Below, piece by piece: positions 34,076 through 44,865 of a stretch of DNA of 64,000 bases. The translations under genes were made by a program, and so were the position numbers. Source of the stretch: Tragulus kanchil. Taxonomy: Eukaryota; Chordata; Mammalia; Artiodactyla; Tragulidae. The stretch's first letter is position 1; each line of letters opens with the position of its first letter. The stretch covers positions 13,110,501-13,174,500 of the forward strand of contig JAIOJX010000005.1 in the NCBI GenBank assembly GCA_022376925.1, given 5' to 3'. A model generated the notes under the pieces. That model searched no databases. It was given only the letters and a program-made list of their open reading frames with translations, and was not told the DNA's origin.

Positions 34076-34420
34076 TTTCTTTTTTTTTTTAAAGATTTAT
34101 TTATTTATTTTGGGCGGGGGTTGGGTTGGGGAGAGAGGAGAGCAGGCGGGCCACTTCCGTTGCTCTTTCATTTGTCTATTTCCATCCGTCTTTGTTCTTT
34201 GGCTCCCGTGCGCCTCCCATCGCGGTGGCGTCTGTCGCTGCAGGGCTCCGGCTCTGGGCGCATGCACTCCAGAGCTCCGGCTCGGTGATTGGACACATTG
34301 GTCCAGCCGCTCCGCGGCACGTGGGATCTTCCCAGGCCAGGGATCGAACCGGCGCCCCTTGCACTGCAAGGTGGTGTCCTTACCCACTGGACCTCCGGGG
34401 GAAGGGAAGCCCCCCCCCCC
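34076..34420 (-). mobile_element. CHR-like SINE, long-tail type
   Basis: Poly-T, AAAGATTTATTTATTTATTT, G-rich tail at about 34111-34150, body and head. CAATATCTT flanks it at 34067-34075 and 34421-34429. A CCCCCCCCCC run lies at the head end. It landed three bases from the head of the other SINE. Confidence 0.9.
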
Positions 34421-34515
34421 CAATATCTTGATGTTAGTCCAGTGAAAGCCAGTTCAGTGTCATGAATTTGTGTTGCTTTAGGTCACTACATTTAGGGTAA
34501 TTTATAACCACAGCA

Positions 34516-34997
34516 AGAGGAAGTAAATGCACTCTCCCAGCTCGAGCCCATTTTCATTAGGGTCTTTTAGTGACAAGGCTTTAGTGCATCTCAAACAAGA
34601 ACATGCTTATCCCAGAAAGACCTGCACTCAAAAGCCCACCCACCGGGATACCCAGGACCCGGGAGTAGGTCCGAGAAGCAGAAGGACCCCCGGTGCTTCG
34701 GGGCCGCCTCAACCTCCTGGCAAGCTTATTTCTCCTCGCTCCCCTCCTACCCCCGACCCACCCTTCTGCCTTCTGCCACTTTCTGCTTTCTATGTGTTTT
34801 ATTACTGATCCGTTCCCTTTCAGTTCTTGCTTCCTCAAAACTTTGCCCTGAGAACGGTACATCACAGCCACTACCCGACCCCAGAATATTCCCTCAGCCT
34901 CAGATTCTGTCATCTGCCTGGTTCTTTCACCTTATGTTCCTCAGGGACACTCTGACGGATCCAGCCTAGTTACCATAGTTGCTGTTTAGTTCCTCGA
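34516..34997. other. Single-copy tract, nothing recognised
   Basis: Pyrimidine-rich stretch near 34720-34830; no gene or repeat family is supported. Confidence 0.4.
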
Positions 34998-35189
34998 CCA
35001 GTGAGGTGTGTTTTTATACTCTTAGCGTCGTGTAGGAGGAACCTAGCTGTGGTCTAGGAAGTGGATTTGCAACATGCCTTTTTGGAAGTCCAGCACTTTC
35101 TCATAACTTTTCCATCAACTTTTGCTTATTGCCCTCATTTTCCAGTTACAACATATTTTCATTCTGGCCGGTCATTCACTGCACATGTT
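34998..35189. repeat. Diverged repeat, partner at 38540
   Basis: Aligns by eye with 38540-38756 (TTTCCATCAACTTTTGCTTA, CCCTCATTTTCCAGTTACAA, ATATTTTCATTCTG) with scattered substitutions and about 25 bp missing. Both copies run straight into a BovB-derived fragment. Family unknown. Confidence 0.7.
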
Positions 35190-35317
35190 GCTGTTGTTCA
35201 GTCGCTCAGTTGTGTTCGACTCTTTGCAACCCCATGGACTACAGCATGCCAGGCTCCCCTGGCCTTCACTATCTCCAGGAGTTTGCTCAAACTCATGTTC
35301 ATTCATTACCATAATGG
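35190..35317 (-). mobile_element. BovB-derived 3' fragment
   Basis: Plus strand reads TTGTTCAGTCGCTCAGTTGT, CCCATGGACTACAGCATGCC and GTTTGCTCAAACTCATGTTC. Confidence 0.85.
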
Positions 35318-36254
35318 ACCGTATCACGGGTAGCTGGTCAGCCTATAAATGCTGTCTCTGGATGACACGCCATCCCCAGACCCATCCACTGAGGCCAGCG
35401 TTCAGAGTGAGTGGTGAGAGACATGGCTGCCCGAGAGCTACATCCATCAGAGCATGGCTGCCTAGAAGCGGCAGCAGGCAGTGGGGGGCTGGCGGGAGGG
35501 CGGCGGAGGCGGCTAATGGTTATTGAAGCCAAGTGAGGGCACAAATAATGACCTGGGAAGTTGATTTTCTTTCTGAATCGAGAGTATAGTGACACCATCA
35601 TATGAAATCTCTTCCTGATAAACTCTAAGGAACACTGGAAAGCCTCTGGGTCAGCCACCTCCCCCATTCTCTCCCTTGCTGACTTTCCGAGCAAGAATGA
35701 ATATCAATTTTCTATCCCCAGGGAGTTGGGGTTTTCTAAGGCAGATACATAGTAAGATAAGGCTAGTTGTGGAGTTCGGTCAATGGAATAAAATGAGGAA
35801 GGATCAGGATCCAAGGAATAAAACAAAATCAACATCCAATATCTGTTAAGAACTCGTCGCCTGCCAGGCACTGTCTTAGGCACTTGAGCTCCACTTGTGA
35901 ACAAGAGAGCTCTCTCGTGGAGCTGATGTTCTAAGGAAAAGAAGCCATAGGAGTCAGTCTCCTGGGAGAAGACGGCTGTGTGTTTGGCACCCTGTCCTGG
36001 GCACCAGGGGGAAATTCAGCTGAGAGCTTGGAGTGTCAGAGCTGCCAAGCAGGAGCTGGTGGGCAGGGCCCCAGGCTGGGCAAGGATGGCAGGGGCTGTT
36101 ATGGAGACCTGGCACTAGGGGCTGTGGGTGGGGTGCCAGAAGGTTGGGGAGACCGTCCAGAGGGCCTCCCATCACAGGCGGGAAGGAGTGGACATGGCTG
36201 GCTGGAGGGTGATGGTGAAAGAGACCTGGGGTTGAGGATTAAGATCCAGAAACA
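35318..36254. other. Single-copy tract; G-rich spot
   Basis: No gene is supported. 35475-35513 is G-rich (GGGGGGCTGGCGGGAGGG). Around 35850-35935 a GCCAGGCACTGTCTTAGGCA and AGAGAGCTCTCTCGTGGAGC stretch resembles a MIR- or L3-like remnant. Confidence 0.35.
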
Positions 36255-36425
36255 AGGGACTTCCTTGGTGTTCCAGGGACCAGGACGTCACTCTTCCAGT
36301 GCAGGTGGCCCAGGTTCCATGCCTGGGCCAGAGAACTAGGTCCTACATGCTGCAACGAAGACTGAGGATCCCGAGAGCTGCAACTAAGACCCAGAGCAGC
36401 AAAATAAATAAAAAACAAAAAAAAA
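36255..36425 (+). mobile_element. tRNA-derived SINE
   Basis: GGGACTTCCTTGGTGTTCCA head, GGTTCCATGCCTGGGCCAGA, body TACATGCTGCAACGAAGACT and an AATAAATAAA-type tail. Confidence 0.8.
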
Positions 36426-37635
36426 CATCGACACAAAATCTCTGTTTTCCGAGAAGTGGTTGTAGCTCTGGAAAGTTTAGAAGCGTGGGGATATGGGAAC
36501 AACGCAGCAACTAGCCTATGATGGGGGGCTCAGCTTGTGGAGAATCGGACCTAACAGGGAGAGCCCAGCTCAAGGTCAGAGTGGAATTGGCAGCGAGACT
36601 GAGCTCCGGGCTGCAGACTGCAGGCCCTCTCAGCCCTCCCCAGAGCTGGGAGACGTGCCCGCCCGGCCTGTAGGCTCGCCCGCGCCAATGACAGTATAGG
36701 GCCCCAATACAGGCAGGTGCTTACCCTCAGGCCTGACCCCTGGCTGTTGCTTCCACTGTGTGACCTGAGATCATTGTGCTCCTAGTTCCGAGTGCGAGGG
36801 ATACAAAGAGCAAGCCTACATCTTCTTCCTTACATTTAAAACCCCCTGTCACCGTACCCTGGGCAGTGAGCCTTCCCACTGTCCCTCACTCCTCGCTGGG
36901 AGTCTTACACTCTGGCCCAGTATGTAAAGCAGACAAAAGCAAGACTCCTCCTCCTGAAGCCAGGCTCAAGCCTGTTCTACCCACTCCCTCTCGGTTTCCT
37001 ATTTCTGGCAGCTCCTCGGGCAACTCTGCAAACATACCAATGCAGCTTGAAAACCACTCACTGAAACATCTCTCTTTCTCTTTTTTTTTTTTTTTTAAGA
37101 GTAAATACCTCTAATTCCCTCCATGACTTCTCAATGCATTTATAGGATTCCAGAACCTTCATTCACCCGGCTACTTTCCCCAGGTAAGCTTGGTTTGTCA
37201 GCACGGGCTCAGTGACTCTGAGTGGTCTCACCAGCACAGATATCCCCAGACGATCCCCGTCTCTACTCTGGAGTCCCGGCAGCACCCAAGGTATCACCTC
37301 TGATGTGGGTGTCTACCCTGGCACCTACGTTTCTGGTGCTCACTAGCTCATTCCATAAATACTTACTGAAACTTAACTATGAGGCTCAGTATTAAGTCTT
37401 TCATGTTAAGAGTAAAAAGAAGCACAGGCTTCATGCTGAAGGCCACTGGGGAGTGTGGCTGAGAGAGAAAGGAAGGCGTGGTGGTGGTTTGGTAAAGGCT
37501 GCCGTGGACGAGAAGGTGGAAGGGAGGAGCAGGTAACTGTCCCTGGGGTGGGGGCAGGTTGGAGAGGACTTCCTCTGATGAATCTGTTCAATGGATCTCT
37601 CATCTAGCCTTGCATTCTAGTCACTAGCTGTGTGC
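36426..37635. other. Long single-copy tract without recognised features
   Basis: Holds a T run at 37081-37096 and otherwise mixed sequence. No exon, known repeat or RNA gene was recognised. Confidence 0.4.
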
Positions 37636-37853
37636 ATGCATGTGCTCAGTTGTGTCTAATTCTGTGTGACCCCGTGAACTATAGCCAGTCCACCAGGTTC
37701 CTCTGTCCACAGGATTTCCCAGAGAAGAATACTGGAGCAGGCTGCCATTTCCTACCCCAGGGGATGTTCCCGATCCAGGGATCGAACCCGTATCTCTTGC
37801 ATCTCCTGCACTGGCAGGTGGATTCTTTACCAACTGTGCCACCTGGACAGGCA
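37636..37853 (-). mobile_element. Bov-tA-type SINE
   Basis: GTGCTCAGTTGTGTCTAATT tail side; GATCCAGGGATCGAACCCGT and TTTACCAACTGTGCCACCTG head side. Confidence 0.9.
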
Positions 37854-37874
37854 ATTCCATGTGGTGTGTGTGTG

Positions 37875-38060
37875 TGTTAGTCATTCAGTTTTGTCCGACT
37901 CTTTGTGACCTCATGGGCTGTAGCCCCCACGCTCCTCTGTCCATGGGATTTCCCAGGCAAGAATACTGGAGTGGGTACCCATTCCCTTCTCCTGTGGATC
38001 TTCCCAACCCAAGGATCCAACCCAGGTCTCCTGCATCACAGGCAGAAAAGCTACCAGGGT
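37875..38060 (-). mobile_element. Bov-tA-type SINE
   Basis: Second, separate reverse-strand SINE beginning TTAGTCATTCAGTTTTGTCC just after a TG run (37861-37877); head end AGCTACCAGGGTAAC. Confidence 0.88.
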
Positions 38061-38539
38061 AACTGCATACCCTTACCAACATTCTCTCCTCTAACACACT
38101 GGAGTTGGACCTAATATTTCCAAGGCCCCTTTGTGTTTCATCACGGTTTTCTACAGCTCCCGATTTGGTTACCACTACCCGTCACCCAACTGGAGCTGAG
38201 AATGCATTTTTCTTGTAAAAACACATTTTTCAGTAATGATTAGGATGCACAGCAACTTACTGAAGTCTGACAATCACATTTTTAAGATAAATGTTTATGT
38301 TTATGGTCTGTGGGATCAAATTCTTCTTTTTCCACAATTCAGAAAACCTCCCACATCTCTGCTCATAGTTTTAGACCACCCTTGCCTGGCAGCTCCTTTT
38401 TGATGTGGGATGCCCAAAGCACTCAATAACCCTGGTGACAGCCCTGCTCTCGCGTTCTGGATTAGCACAGGCGTTCACTTCCATTCTGGCCTAAACCTCC
38501 ACCCACCGTTCCTGTCATTTCATCTTTTCAAAACCTCAG
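38061..38539. other. Single-copy tract, nothing recognised
   Basis: AT-rich middle (about 38200-38340). No gene or family is supported. Confidence 0.4.
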
Positions 38540-38756
38540 CCAGTGAGATGTGCTTTTACTCTCTTGGCACTGTGTGGGAAGAAGAACCTAGCTGGGACAC
38601 ACCCTAGAGCTTGTGGTGTAGGAAGTGGATTTGAAACATGGCCTCTTTGGAAGTTCAGAACTTTCTCATATCTCTCCCATCAACTTTTGCTTACTGCCCT
38701 CATTTTCCAGTTACAACATATTTTCATTCTGACAAGTCATTCACTCCTCACTTCGT
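38540..38756. repeat. Diverged repeat, partner at 34998
   Basis: Second member of the unclassified repeat; longer by an ACACACCCTAGAGCTTG stretch near 38599. Confidence 0.7.
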
Positions 38757-38949
38757 AGTTCAGCTGCTCAGTCGTGTCCTGCTCTTCGCAACCCTGTGGA
38801 CTGCAGCACGCCAGGCTTCTCTGTTCTTCACTATCTCCCAGAGTTTTCTCAAACTCCTGTCCCTGGAGTCGATGATTCCATCCAGCCTATCGTCCTCTGT
38901 CACCCACTTCTCCTCCTGCCTTCAGTTTTTGTCAACATCAGAGTCTTAG
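38757..38949 (-). mobile_element. BovB-derived 3' fragment
   Basis: CAGCTGCTCAGTCGTGTCCT, GGACTGCAGCACGCCAGGCT, and further into the element ATCGTCCTCTGTCACCCACT, TTCTCCTCCTGCCTTCAG. Confidence 0.88.
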
Positions 38950-39749
38950 GTCAAACTTAATTGTAAAAGATTTCTAAAATTGAAAATACGTGTTGACTTT
39001 TTTTTAAAAGAGAATTCATTATTTCCTTCTTCTGTTCGTCTAAACTATATTTCATTTCCTCCTCTTCTTGGTAAAAGTGATTTGTTTTTCCTTAATGGTA
39101 TACATCTAAATTTCCCATTAGTTAAATGTTGCTTGTCTTTAAAATTTTGAACATACACTCTAAGAGGATGTAATAATGGAGCATTATTGTCATTAATATC
39201 TTATGACTCTGACTTCTTCTGCCCAACCTCTTTGACATGATTTGTGTCCCTCTGGGATGCTGGAATTTCTAGATGTTAGGGGATTTTTGAGACTCTAGTT
39301 GCTGAGTATCTCCCTCTGATCTCAAGCACGGGTGTCTAGGAATTTTTTTCTCTTACATTTATGAGATTTGAAACCAGAGATTGTTATTTCTGATTTCCCT
39401 TTCATTGTATTACTTTCTGATTTGGGAACTTTGTTTCTCTTAGCCCCAGTTTTCACCTTAAAACTTCTCCTTTGTGCATTTCCTTTTACACATGGAGAGT
39501 TTAAGGTTTCTGAGAAGAAGCAGAGGGAAGAATATACTCTCACTGTCCTCCTTTTGATTATGTCTTTGTCTCTTCAGCCTTTTATTCTTATCCATCTTAA
39601 AAGTTACTATGACCTTCTGATAACAGCTGTAAGTGGAATCAAAGATACTTTTCCCTACTGTTCTCACCATTTTCTTCATCTGACCGGTAGCCTGAATCTA
39701 TTAATCTGCTATCATGACCACTGTTCTATAAAAACAAACAACAACAAAG
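38950..39749. other. AT-rich single-copy tract
   Basis: No repeat family recognised. A 144-codon plus-strand frame at 39368-39802 ends inside a SINE fragment and an overlapping 73-codon minus frame exists; neither shows a domain. Confidence 0.35.
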
Positions 39750-39850
39750 GGAATGCGTATGCACTCCAATATTCCTGCCTGGAGAATTACATGCAAGAAT
39801 GAAATGGGGTCATCAGGTCACAAAGAGTCGGACACGACTGAGAGATTTTC
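39750..39850 (+). mobile_element. Partial Bov-tA-type SINE tail
   Basis: GCACTCCAATATTCCTGCCT and GTCACAAAGAGTCGGACACG. The tRNA head is missing. The 3' part recurs at 40883-40957. Confidence 0.8.
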
Positions 39851-41949
39851 ATACACATAAAGGATATTCAACCTTTTTGGAAGTTCATTTGGCATCTTCT
39901 GCTGATCCCCCCACCTCTTTGCTAGTTTTCTCTGCGCACAGTGGCCTCATGTTGGTAGTGGACTTTTCCCTCCCCGACACTCCTCTGTCAATATTTTCTG
40001 TGACCTTCTCATTGGTTCTTCATACTGGTTTTGTCTTTTAAATTGGCTTGCATTGATTGTACTTCTCACTACTTTCTTCATGTCTTTTTTCCTACAATTG
40101 CCCATCAATCTTCCCCATTGTGAAGGCCGAGAAAGACTTTCTGTTCATTAATTACGTGGCTTCCCTTCACCTGTTCTCCTCCTGTCTAAAAAATTACTCA
40201 TCTCTACATACCCTTTGCAAGAGAATGGAGACATGCTCAGATCGATGGGAAAACTGAAGAACAAGGTCAGAAAGCAAAGAAGAAAGTCAGAATGCAGTGG
40301 GGAACCAACAGAAACTGTGCAGCTTTAAGTGCATAGGAACAGGCTAGTTATGGCACTGCCACGGGCGCAGCAGTAGAAGTCATCGCCAAACACTGTCCAG
40401 AGAGCAGAATGCTTGCTGCGGCTGTGCTTGAGGTGCCCAGGACCGGAGTCTGGGGCTGGAGCATGGGATGAGCCGCCCCGAGGTCAGGTGTCCACACCCT
40501 CACTGCCACAGCTGGGAAGGAGGGCAGAAATGTGGCTGCCAAGACTACATACAGAGGACGGTTCTCTCCATGTGAAGAAATGTCAGACCCTGCAGGGTCC
40601 TCTGCGCTGCTTAGAATCCTAAGGTCCCTACAACTTGGGCTCTGACCTGATACTGTTACTCTACAGTATAGACACCTTCTTTCACATGAATGCACTTTGG
40701 CGGCACTTTCTGCCTGTTCATGAGCTTTGCTCCAGCTCTGGAGTTGTATTCTCAGGCAAGATGGTATCTTTCACCGTCTTACATAGTGACCTTGCTCCAT
40801 GGAGATGTCAACTACAAGGCATTTACCAATCACATTGCCTGGGGTTCATGAGCTTTGCTCCCCTGTGCATCAATTATTCCTTTGCCTGGAGAATTACATG
40901 CAAGAATGAAATGGGGTCATCAGGTCACAAAGAGTCGGACACGACTGAGAGATTTTCATACACATAAAGGATATTCAACCTTTTTGGAAGTTCATTTGGC
41001 ATCTTCTGCTGATCCCCCCACCTCTTTGCTAGTTTTCTCTGCGCACAGTGGCCTCATGTTGGTAGTGGACTTTTCCCTCCCCGACACTCCTCTGTCAATA
41101 TTTTCTGTGACCTTCTCATTGGTTCTTCATACTGGTTTTGTCTTTTAAATTGGCTTGCATTGATTGTACTTCTCACTACTTTCTTCATGTCTTTTTTCCT
41201 ACAATTGCCCATCAATCTTCCCCATTGTGAAGGCCGAGAAAGACTTTCTGTTCATTAATTACGTGGCTTCCCTTCACCTGTTCTCCTCCTGTCTAAAAAA
41301 TTACTCATCTCTACATACCCTTTGCAAGAGAATGGAGACATGCTCAGATCGATGGGAAAACTGAAGAACAAGGTCAGAAAGCAAAGAAGAAAGTCAGAAT
41401 GCAGTGGGGAACCAACAGAAACTGTGCAGCTTTAAGTGCATAGGAACAGGCTAGTTATGGCACTGCCACGGGCGCAGCAGTGGAAGTCATCGCCAAACAC
41501 TGTCCAGAGAGCAGAATGCTTGCTGCGGCTGTGCTTGAGGCGCCCAGGACCGGAGTCTGGGGCTGGAGCATGGGATGAGCCGCCCCGAGGTCAGGTGTCC
41601 ACACCCTCACTGCCACAGCTGGGAAGGAGGGCAGAAATGTGGCTGCCAAGACTACATACAGAGGACGGTTCTCTCCATGTGAAGAAATGTCAGACCCTGC
41701 AGGGTCCTCTGCGCTGCTTAGAATCCTAAGGTCCCTACAACTTGGGCTCTGACCTGATACTGTTACTCTACAGTATAGACACCTTCTTTCACATGAATGC
41801 ACTTTGGCGGCACTTTCTGCCTGTTCATGAGCTTTGCTCCAGCTCTGGAGTTGTATTCTCAGGCAAGATGGTATCTTTCACCGTCTTACATAGTGACCTT
41901 GCTCCATGGAGATGTCAACTACAGATTGGCATTTACCAATCACATTGCC
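39776..41949. repeat. Duplication M, period 1107
   Basis: Copy 1 is 39776-40839 and copy 2 is 40883-41949. Two interior transitions (near 40374 and 41481; near 40433 and 41540). The 43-base filler 40840-40882 includes a CATGAGCTTTGCTCC copied from 40719. The left breakpoint is in the SINE fragment. Confidence 0.96.
40883..40957 (+). mobile_element. SINE tail, second copy
   Basis: Repeat of the 3' part of 39750-39850 through duplication M. Confidence 0.8.
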
Positions 41950-41954
41950 AATGT

Positions 41955-42406
41955 CTGAACAAGGGCAGTTGCCACCTGCGACTGTGGAGATTGACTTCCG
42001 TGCTATGACAGCTGCTGACCTTCAACACCCACTGAGACTGTTTTGGGTGGGGTAGGCACTCTGTGCTCCAGGGAATCTGGTGCGGCAGGTCTTTAGAAAG
42101 CTGGATGCTTTTAGGAACAGATTTAGTATCTCAATCCTTGCATCTCCTCATATTTAGAAAAGCACTAAATCTCTTCATGGTGACATCAGATCCTCGTGAC
42201 TAACCAAAAACCCTTTGTAAAATGACTCTTTAAAGATACTGAACTCCCCTTCACCAGTATCTTTCAATACTGATCTTGCTCCCACTGCCTCTTAGGAGCG
42301 GTCTCTCAGAGCTATCTGGGGTGCTGCCTCCCGGGCTGCAGTCCTAATTATGCCCCAAATAAAACTTAACCCACAACTCTCAAGTTGTTTATCTTTTTTA
42401 GTCAAT
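41955..42406 (+). mobile_element. Solo LTR of a class I ERV (start uncertain)
   Basis: GGTCTCTCAGAGCTATCTGG, CCCGGGCTGCAGTCCTAATT and CCCCAAATAAAACTTAACCC form the R/U5 wording of a gamma-type LTR, with the AATAAA signal at about 42358. The 5' boundary is not clear and may lie in the duplicated part. No internal viral genes are present. Confidence 0.6.
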
Positions 42407-42477
42407 AGAGTGTTTTGACTGTATATTTCTCCACAAGAGCAGCTTTTTCTGTAATGCTTGTCCCAGGCCTGGTTCTT

Positions 42478-42733
42478 TTTTTTTTTTTTTTTTGGCCACT
42501 TCGGTCTTTCATTTATTTATCTTTGTTCTTTGGCCTGTGTGGGCCTCCCATTGCAGTGGCCTCTCTCGCTGTGGAGCACCAGCTCTGGGCGCATACACTC
42601 CAGAGTTCCAGCTCAGTAGTTGCACACATTGGTCCAGCGCTCTGGGGCACGTGGGATCTTCCCAGGCCAGGGATCGAACCAGCGCCCCTTGCACTACAAG
42701 GTGGTGTCCTTACCCACTGGACCACCAGGGAAG
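42478..42733 (-). mobile_element. CHR-like SINE, short-tail type, perfect TSD
   Basis: Poly-T and TTTTGGCCACTTCGGTC, no C-rich block, body and head (ACCACCAGGGAAG). The 16-base CCCAGGCCTGGTTCTT is identical at 42462-42477 and 42734-42749. The perfect duplication suggests a rather young insertion. Confidence 0.93.
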
Positions 42734-42879
42734 CCCAGGCCTGGTTCTTAACAAGTTCGTCTGATCCATTACCTGCCCAACCCCAACATATGCACCACAC
42801 AGCATGCATGTTAACTGTTTTAACTGTAAACTGTATGTTAATTGATTTCCCATTAAACTTTAACCTCCTTGAGGATGAA

Positions 42880-43168
42880 TACTGATGGAATTGAGAGGTT
42901 GCGAAGAGCTGAGTCAATCCCATCATCCCATGGGCCACACTTCCTGGAGTCTCCGCCCCTACAAAGCTCTCCACCCAGGAGATCACCGGGCACCACCCTC
43001 TCCCCTCCTTTAGCTTCCACTCCTTACCCGCCCCCTTGTCCAGCTGCTTAAAACACCCTTCCCCTGGTGCCATGTTCCTTTTGGACTCTTGATCATCTCT
43101 CTTCGCGCAACTCGAATAAACCCTCATCCTGCCTGTCTGAGGTCAGTGTTCTTTCTTTTATCAACACT
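42880..43168 (+). mobile_element. Possible LTR remnant
   Basis: A TTAAAAC promoter-like word near 43048, an AATAAA at about 43116 and a pyrimidine-rich end with TTTTATCAACA near 43157 resemble an LTR. I see no clear start and cannot name a family. Confidence 0.3.
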
Positions 43169-43984
43169 TTTCTTACAAATACTGCCTTTTGATATCTTCA
43201 TCCTCACAGATTTAATGCATTTTAATAAATGCTAGCTGAATGAATGAATGAACGTTGCTTCCTATTGTATCTTTTGTTCAGCATTTTAAGGTAAACACAT
43301 GTCCTGTAGTTTCTGGACCAATCAGTAGGGAAATTTTCTTCAGTAAAGACTCATTAACTGTCTAACCGGATATGGTTCATTTTGTACCATTGCAAAAGTT
43401 CAGAATACCTTCTGAAACCATAGATGTTCCTTTGTCAAACTACTTCTCAATTCTGGTTCAGAAAACGGTAATTCCTGTACTTATGGTCAGAGTTATTATT
43501 TCTTGAAATGCTATCAAAAAGAAGAAAGGCATTTCAGTGAAATGTCTTCTCACAACGATCAGAAAGAAACCCTCAAATGAAACGTTCTGGAGCCTTACAT
43601 TTCTGTCTTTGTGCAACTTTTCTATTTCCAAGCACAAGTGTAAGGGAGTGAAGATTCTAGTTTATGCCAAGGCCAGGTTTGCTGTTGGGGTCTGGCTCCT
43701 TTGTTGATTGTCAGGCAGGTCCCTGGTGGGTGTGCCCTTTATGGGACTGCCACTCAATGTCTGTCAAAAGCTTAGCTGAGAAAAATCATGCCTGTGATTG
43801 CTCTGAAGGATGTGTACTATGGCCATCCTGCAGCCCAATATTTCCCTACCCGATCTGAATACCTTCCTAGAAAAAGCTTTATATTGACTTCTTTTCCTAT
43901 TCTAAAATGAAATTCTTGAGAAACATGAGCTCTCTACACATACAAATTAAAAAGACTCCTAAATGCTATATTTACTAGAATATG
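43169..43984. other. Single-copy tract, nothing recognised
   Basis: AT-rich; a short GAATGAATGAATGAAC run near 43239. No gene is supported. Confidence 0.4.
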
Positions 43985-44009
43985 TCTCCAGGAAAACAGA
44001 ACCAATAGG

Positions 44010-44064
44010 ACACACACACACACACACATGCAAACGTGTGTGCGCGCACACACATGCATACACA
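44010..44064. repeat. (CA)n / (TG)n with palindrome
   Basis: CA repeat, short break, then GTGTGTGCGCGCACACAC (44036-44053), an 18-base perfect palindrome, then further CA. Confidence 0.95.
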
Positions 44065-44262
44065 TGTTTACTATAAGGAATTGGCTTATGTGATTATGGA
44101 GGCTGCTAAGCCCCAAGATCTTTAGCCAGCAAGTGGGAGACCCAGGAGAACTGCGAGTGTCAGTTACAGGCTAAGTGTGAAGGCTTGCAAACTAGGAGAA
44201 TCTATGGTGTAGTTCTGGTCTGAAGGCTAGAAAGTTTAGGACTCAGGAAGACTTAATGTCTC

Positions 44263-44594
44263 GGGCTTCCCTGGTGGTCCAGTAGGTAAGGACACCACCT
44301 TGCAGTGCAAGGGGCGCTGGTTCGATCCCTGGCCTGGGAAGATCCCACGTGCTGCGGAGCGGCTGGACCGATGTGTCCAATTACCGAGCCGGAGCTTTGG
44401 AGCGCATGCGCCCAGAGCCTGTGCTCTGCGACAGCAGAAGCCACTGTTATGGGAGGCCCTCATGGGCCAAAGAACAAAGATGGATGAAAATAGATAAATG
44501 AAAGACCAATAGAAGTGGCCCGCCCACCCCCTTCCCTCTCCAACCTGCCCCGCCCCCTGCCCCTAAAAAGCAATTAAAAAAAAAAAAAAAAAAG
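44263..44594 (+). mobile_element. CHR-like SINE, long-tail type
   Basis: Head GGGCTTCCCTGGTGGTCCAG, B box GGTTCGATCCCTGGCCTGGG, body hairpin with GCGCATGCGC, GACCAATAGAAGTGGCCCGC, C-rich tail about 44518-44575, A run. AGACTTAATGTCT and AGAGTTAATGTTT flank it, an imperfect 13-base duplication. Confidence 0.9.
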
Positions 44595-44865
44595 AGTTAA
44601 TGTTTCAATTCAGGTCTGAAGGCAGGAAAAAACTGAGGGCCCAGCTTAAGGCAGGAGGCCTTGCCTCCTACTCAGTCTTTTGGTTTGATGTAAGCCTTCA
44701 ACTGATTACATGAGACCCACCCCTATCAGTGGGGCAATCAACTTGACCCCGTCTGTCCATTCAGATGCTCACCTCATCCAGAAATACCGTCACAGAAACA
44801 CTCGATAACGTTTGACCAAATGTTTGAGCACCTGTGGCCCAGGCGAGTTGACACACAAAACTAAT

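Larger units (their letters stand above)
33420..34515 (+). mobile_element. MLT1-type LTR, split by two SINEs
   Basis: Left part 33420-33790 shows CATATCCTAATCCCCAGGAC, GGGAATTTTGCAAATAGAAT and AAGGGTTCTCGTAAGG; right part from 34430 shows TTTGTGTTGCTTTAGGTCAC. Two CHR-like SINEs lie between. A 320-codon open frame from 33483 crosses all pieces and encodes no family. Confidence 0.7.
43985..44865. mobile_element. Ancient interspersed repeat, split by a SINE
   Basis: Left part 43985-44262 (CTCCAGGAAAACAGAACCAA, AAGGAATTGGCTTATGTGAT), right part 44595-44865 (TTCAACTGATTACATGAGAC, GTTTGACCAAATGTTTGAGC, GAGTTGACACACAAAACTAA). A common old mammalian repeat; I am not sure whether L1M or MaLR. Confidence 0.6.

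Noticed and set aside
33483..34445. 320-codon open frame as a gene
   Set aside because: It crosses an MLT1 fragment and two antisense SINEs with their poly-T tracts; no domain, no homologous wording beyond repeats.
41400..41950. Retrocopy of a cellular gene near 41.4-41.9 kb
   Set aside because: Some GC-rich words looked exon-like, but frames are broken and no protein could be recognised; it may be LTR U3 sequence.
42513..43127. 204-codon minus-strand frame
   Set aside because: It runs from LTR-like DNA through a SINE; the C-terminal part repeats the frames seen in other CHR-like SINE copies.
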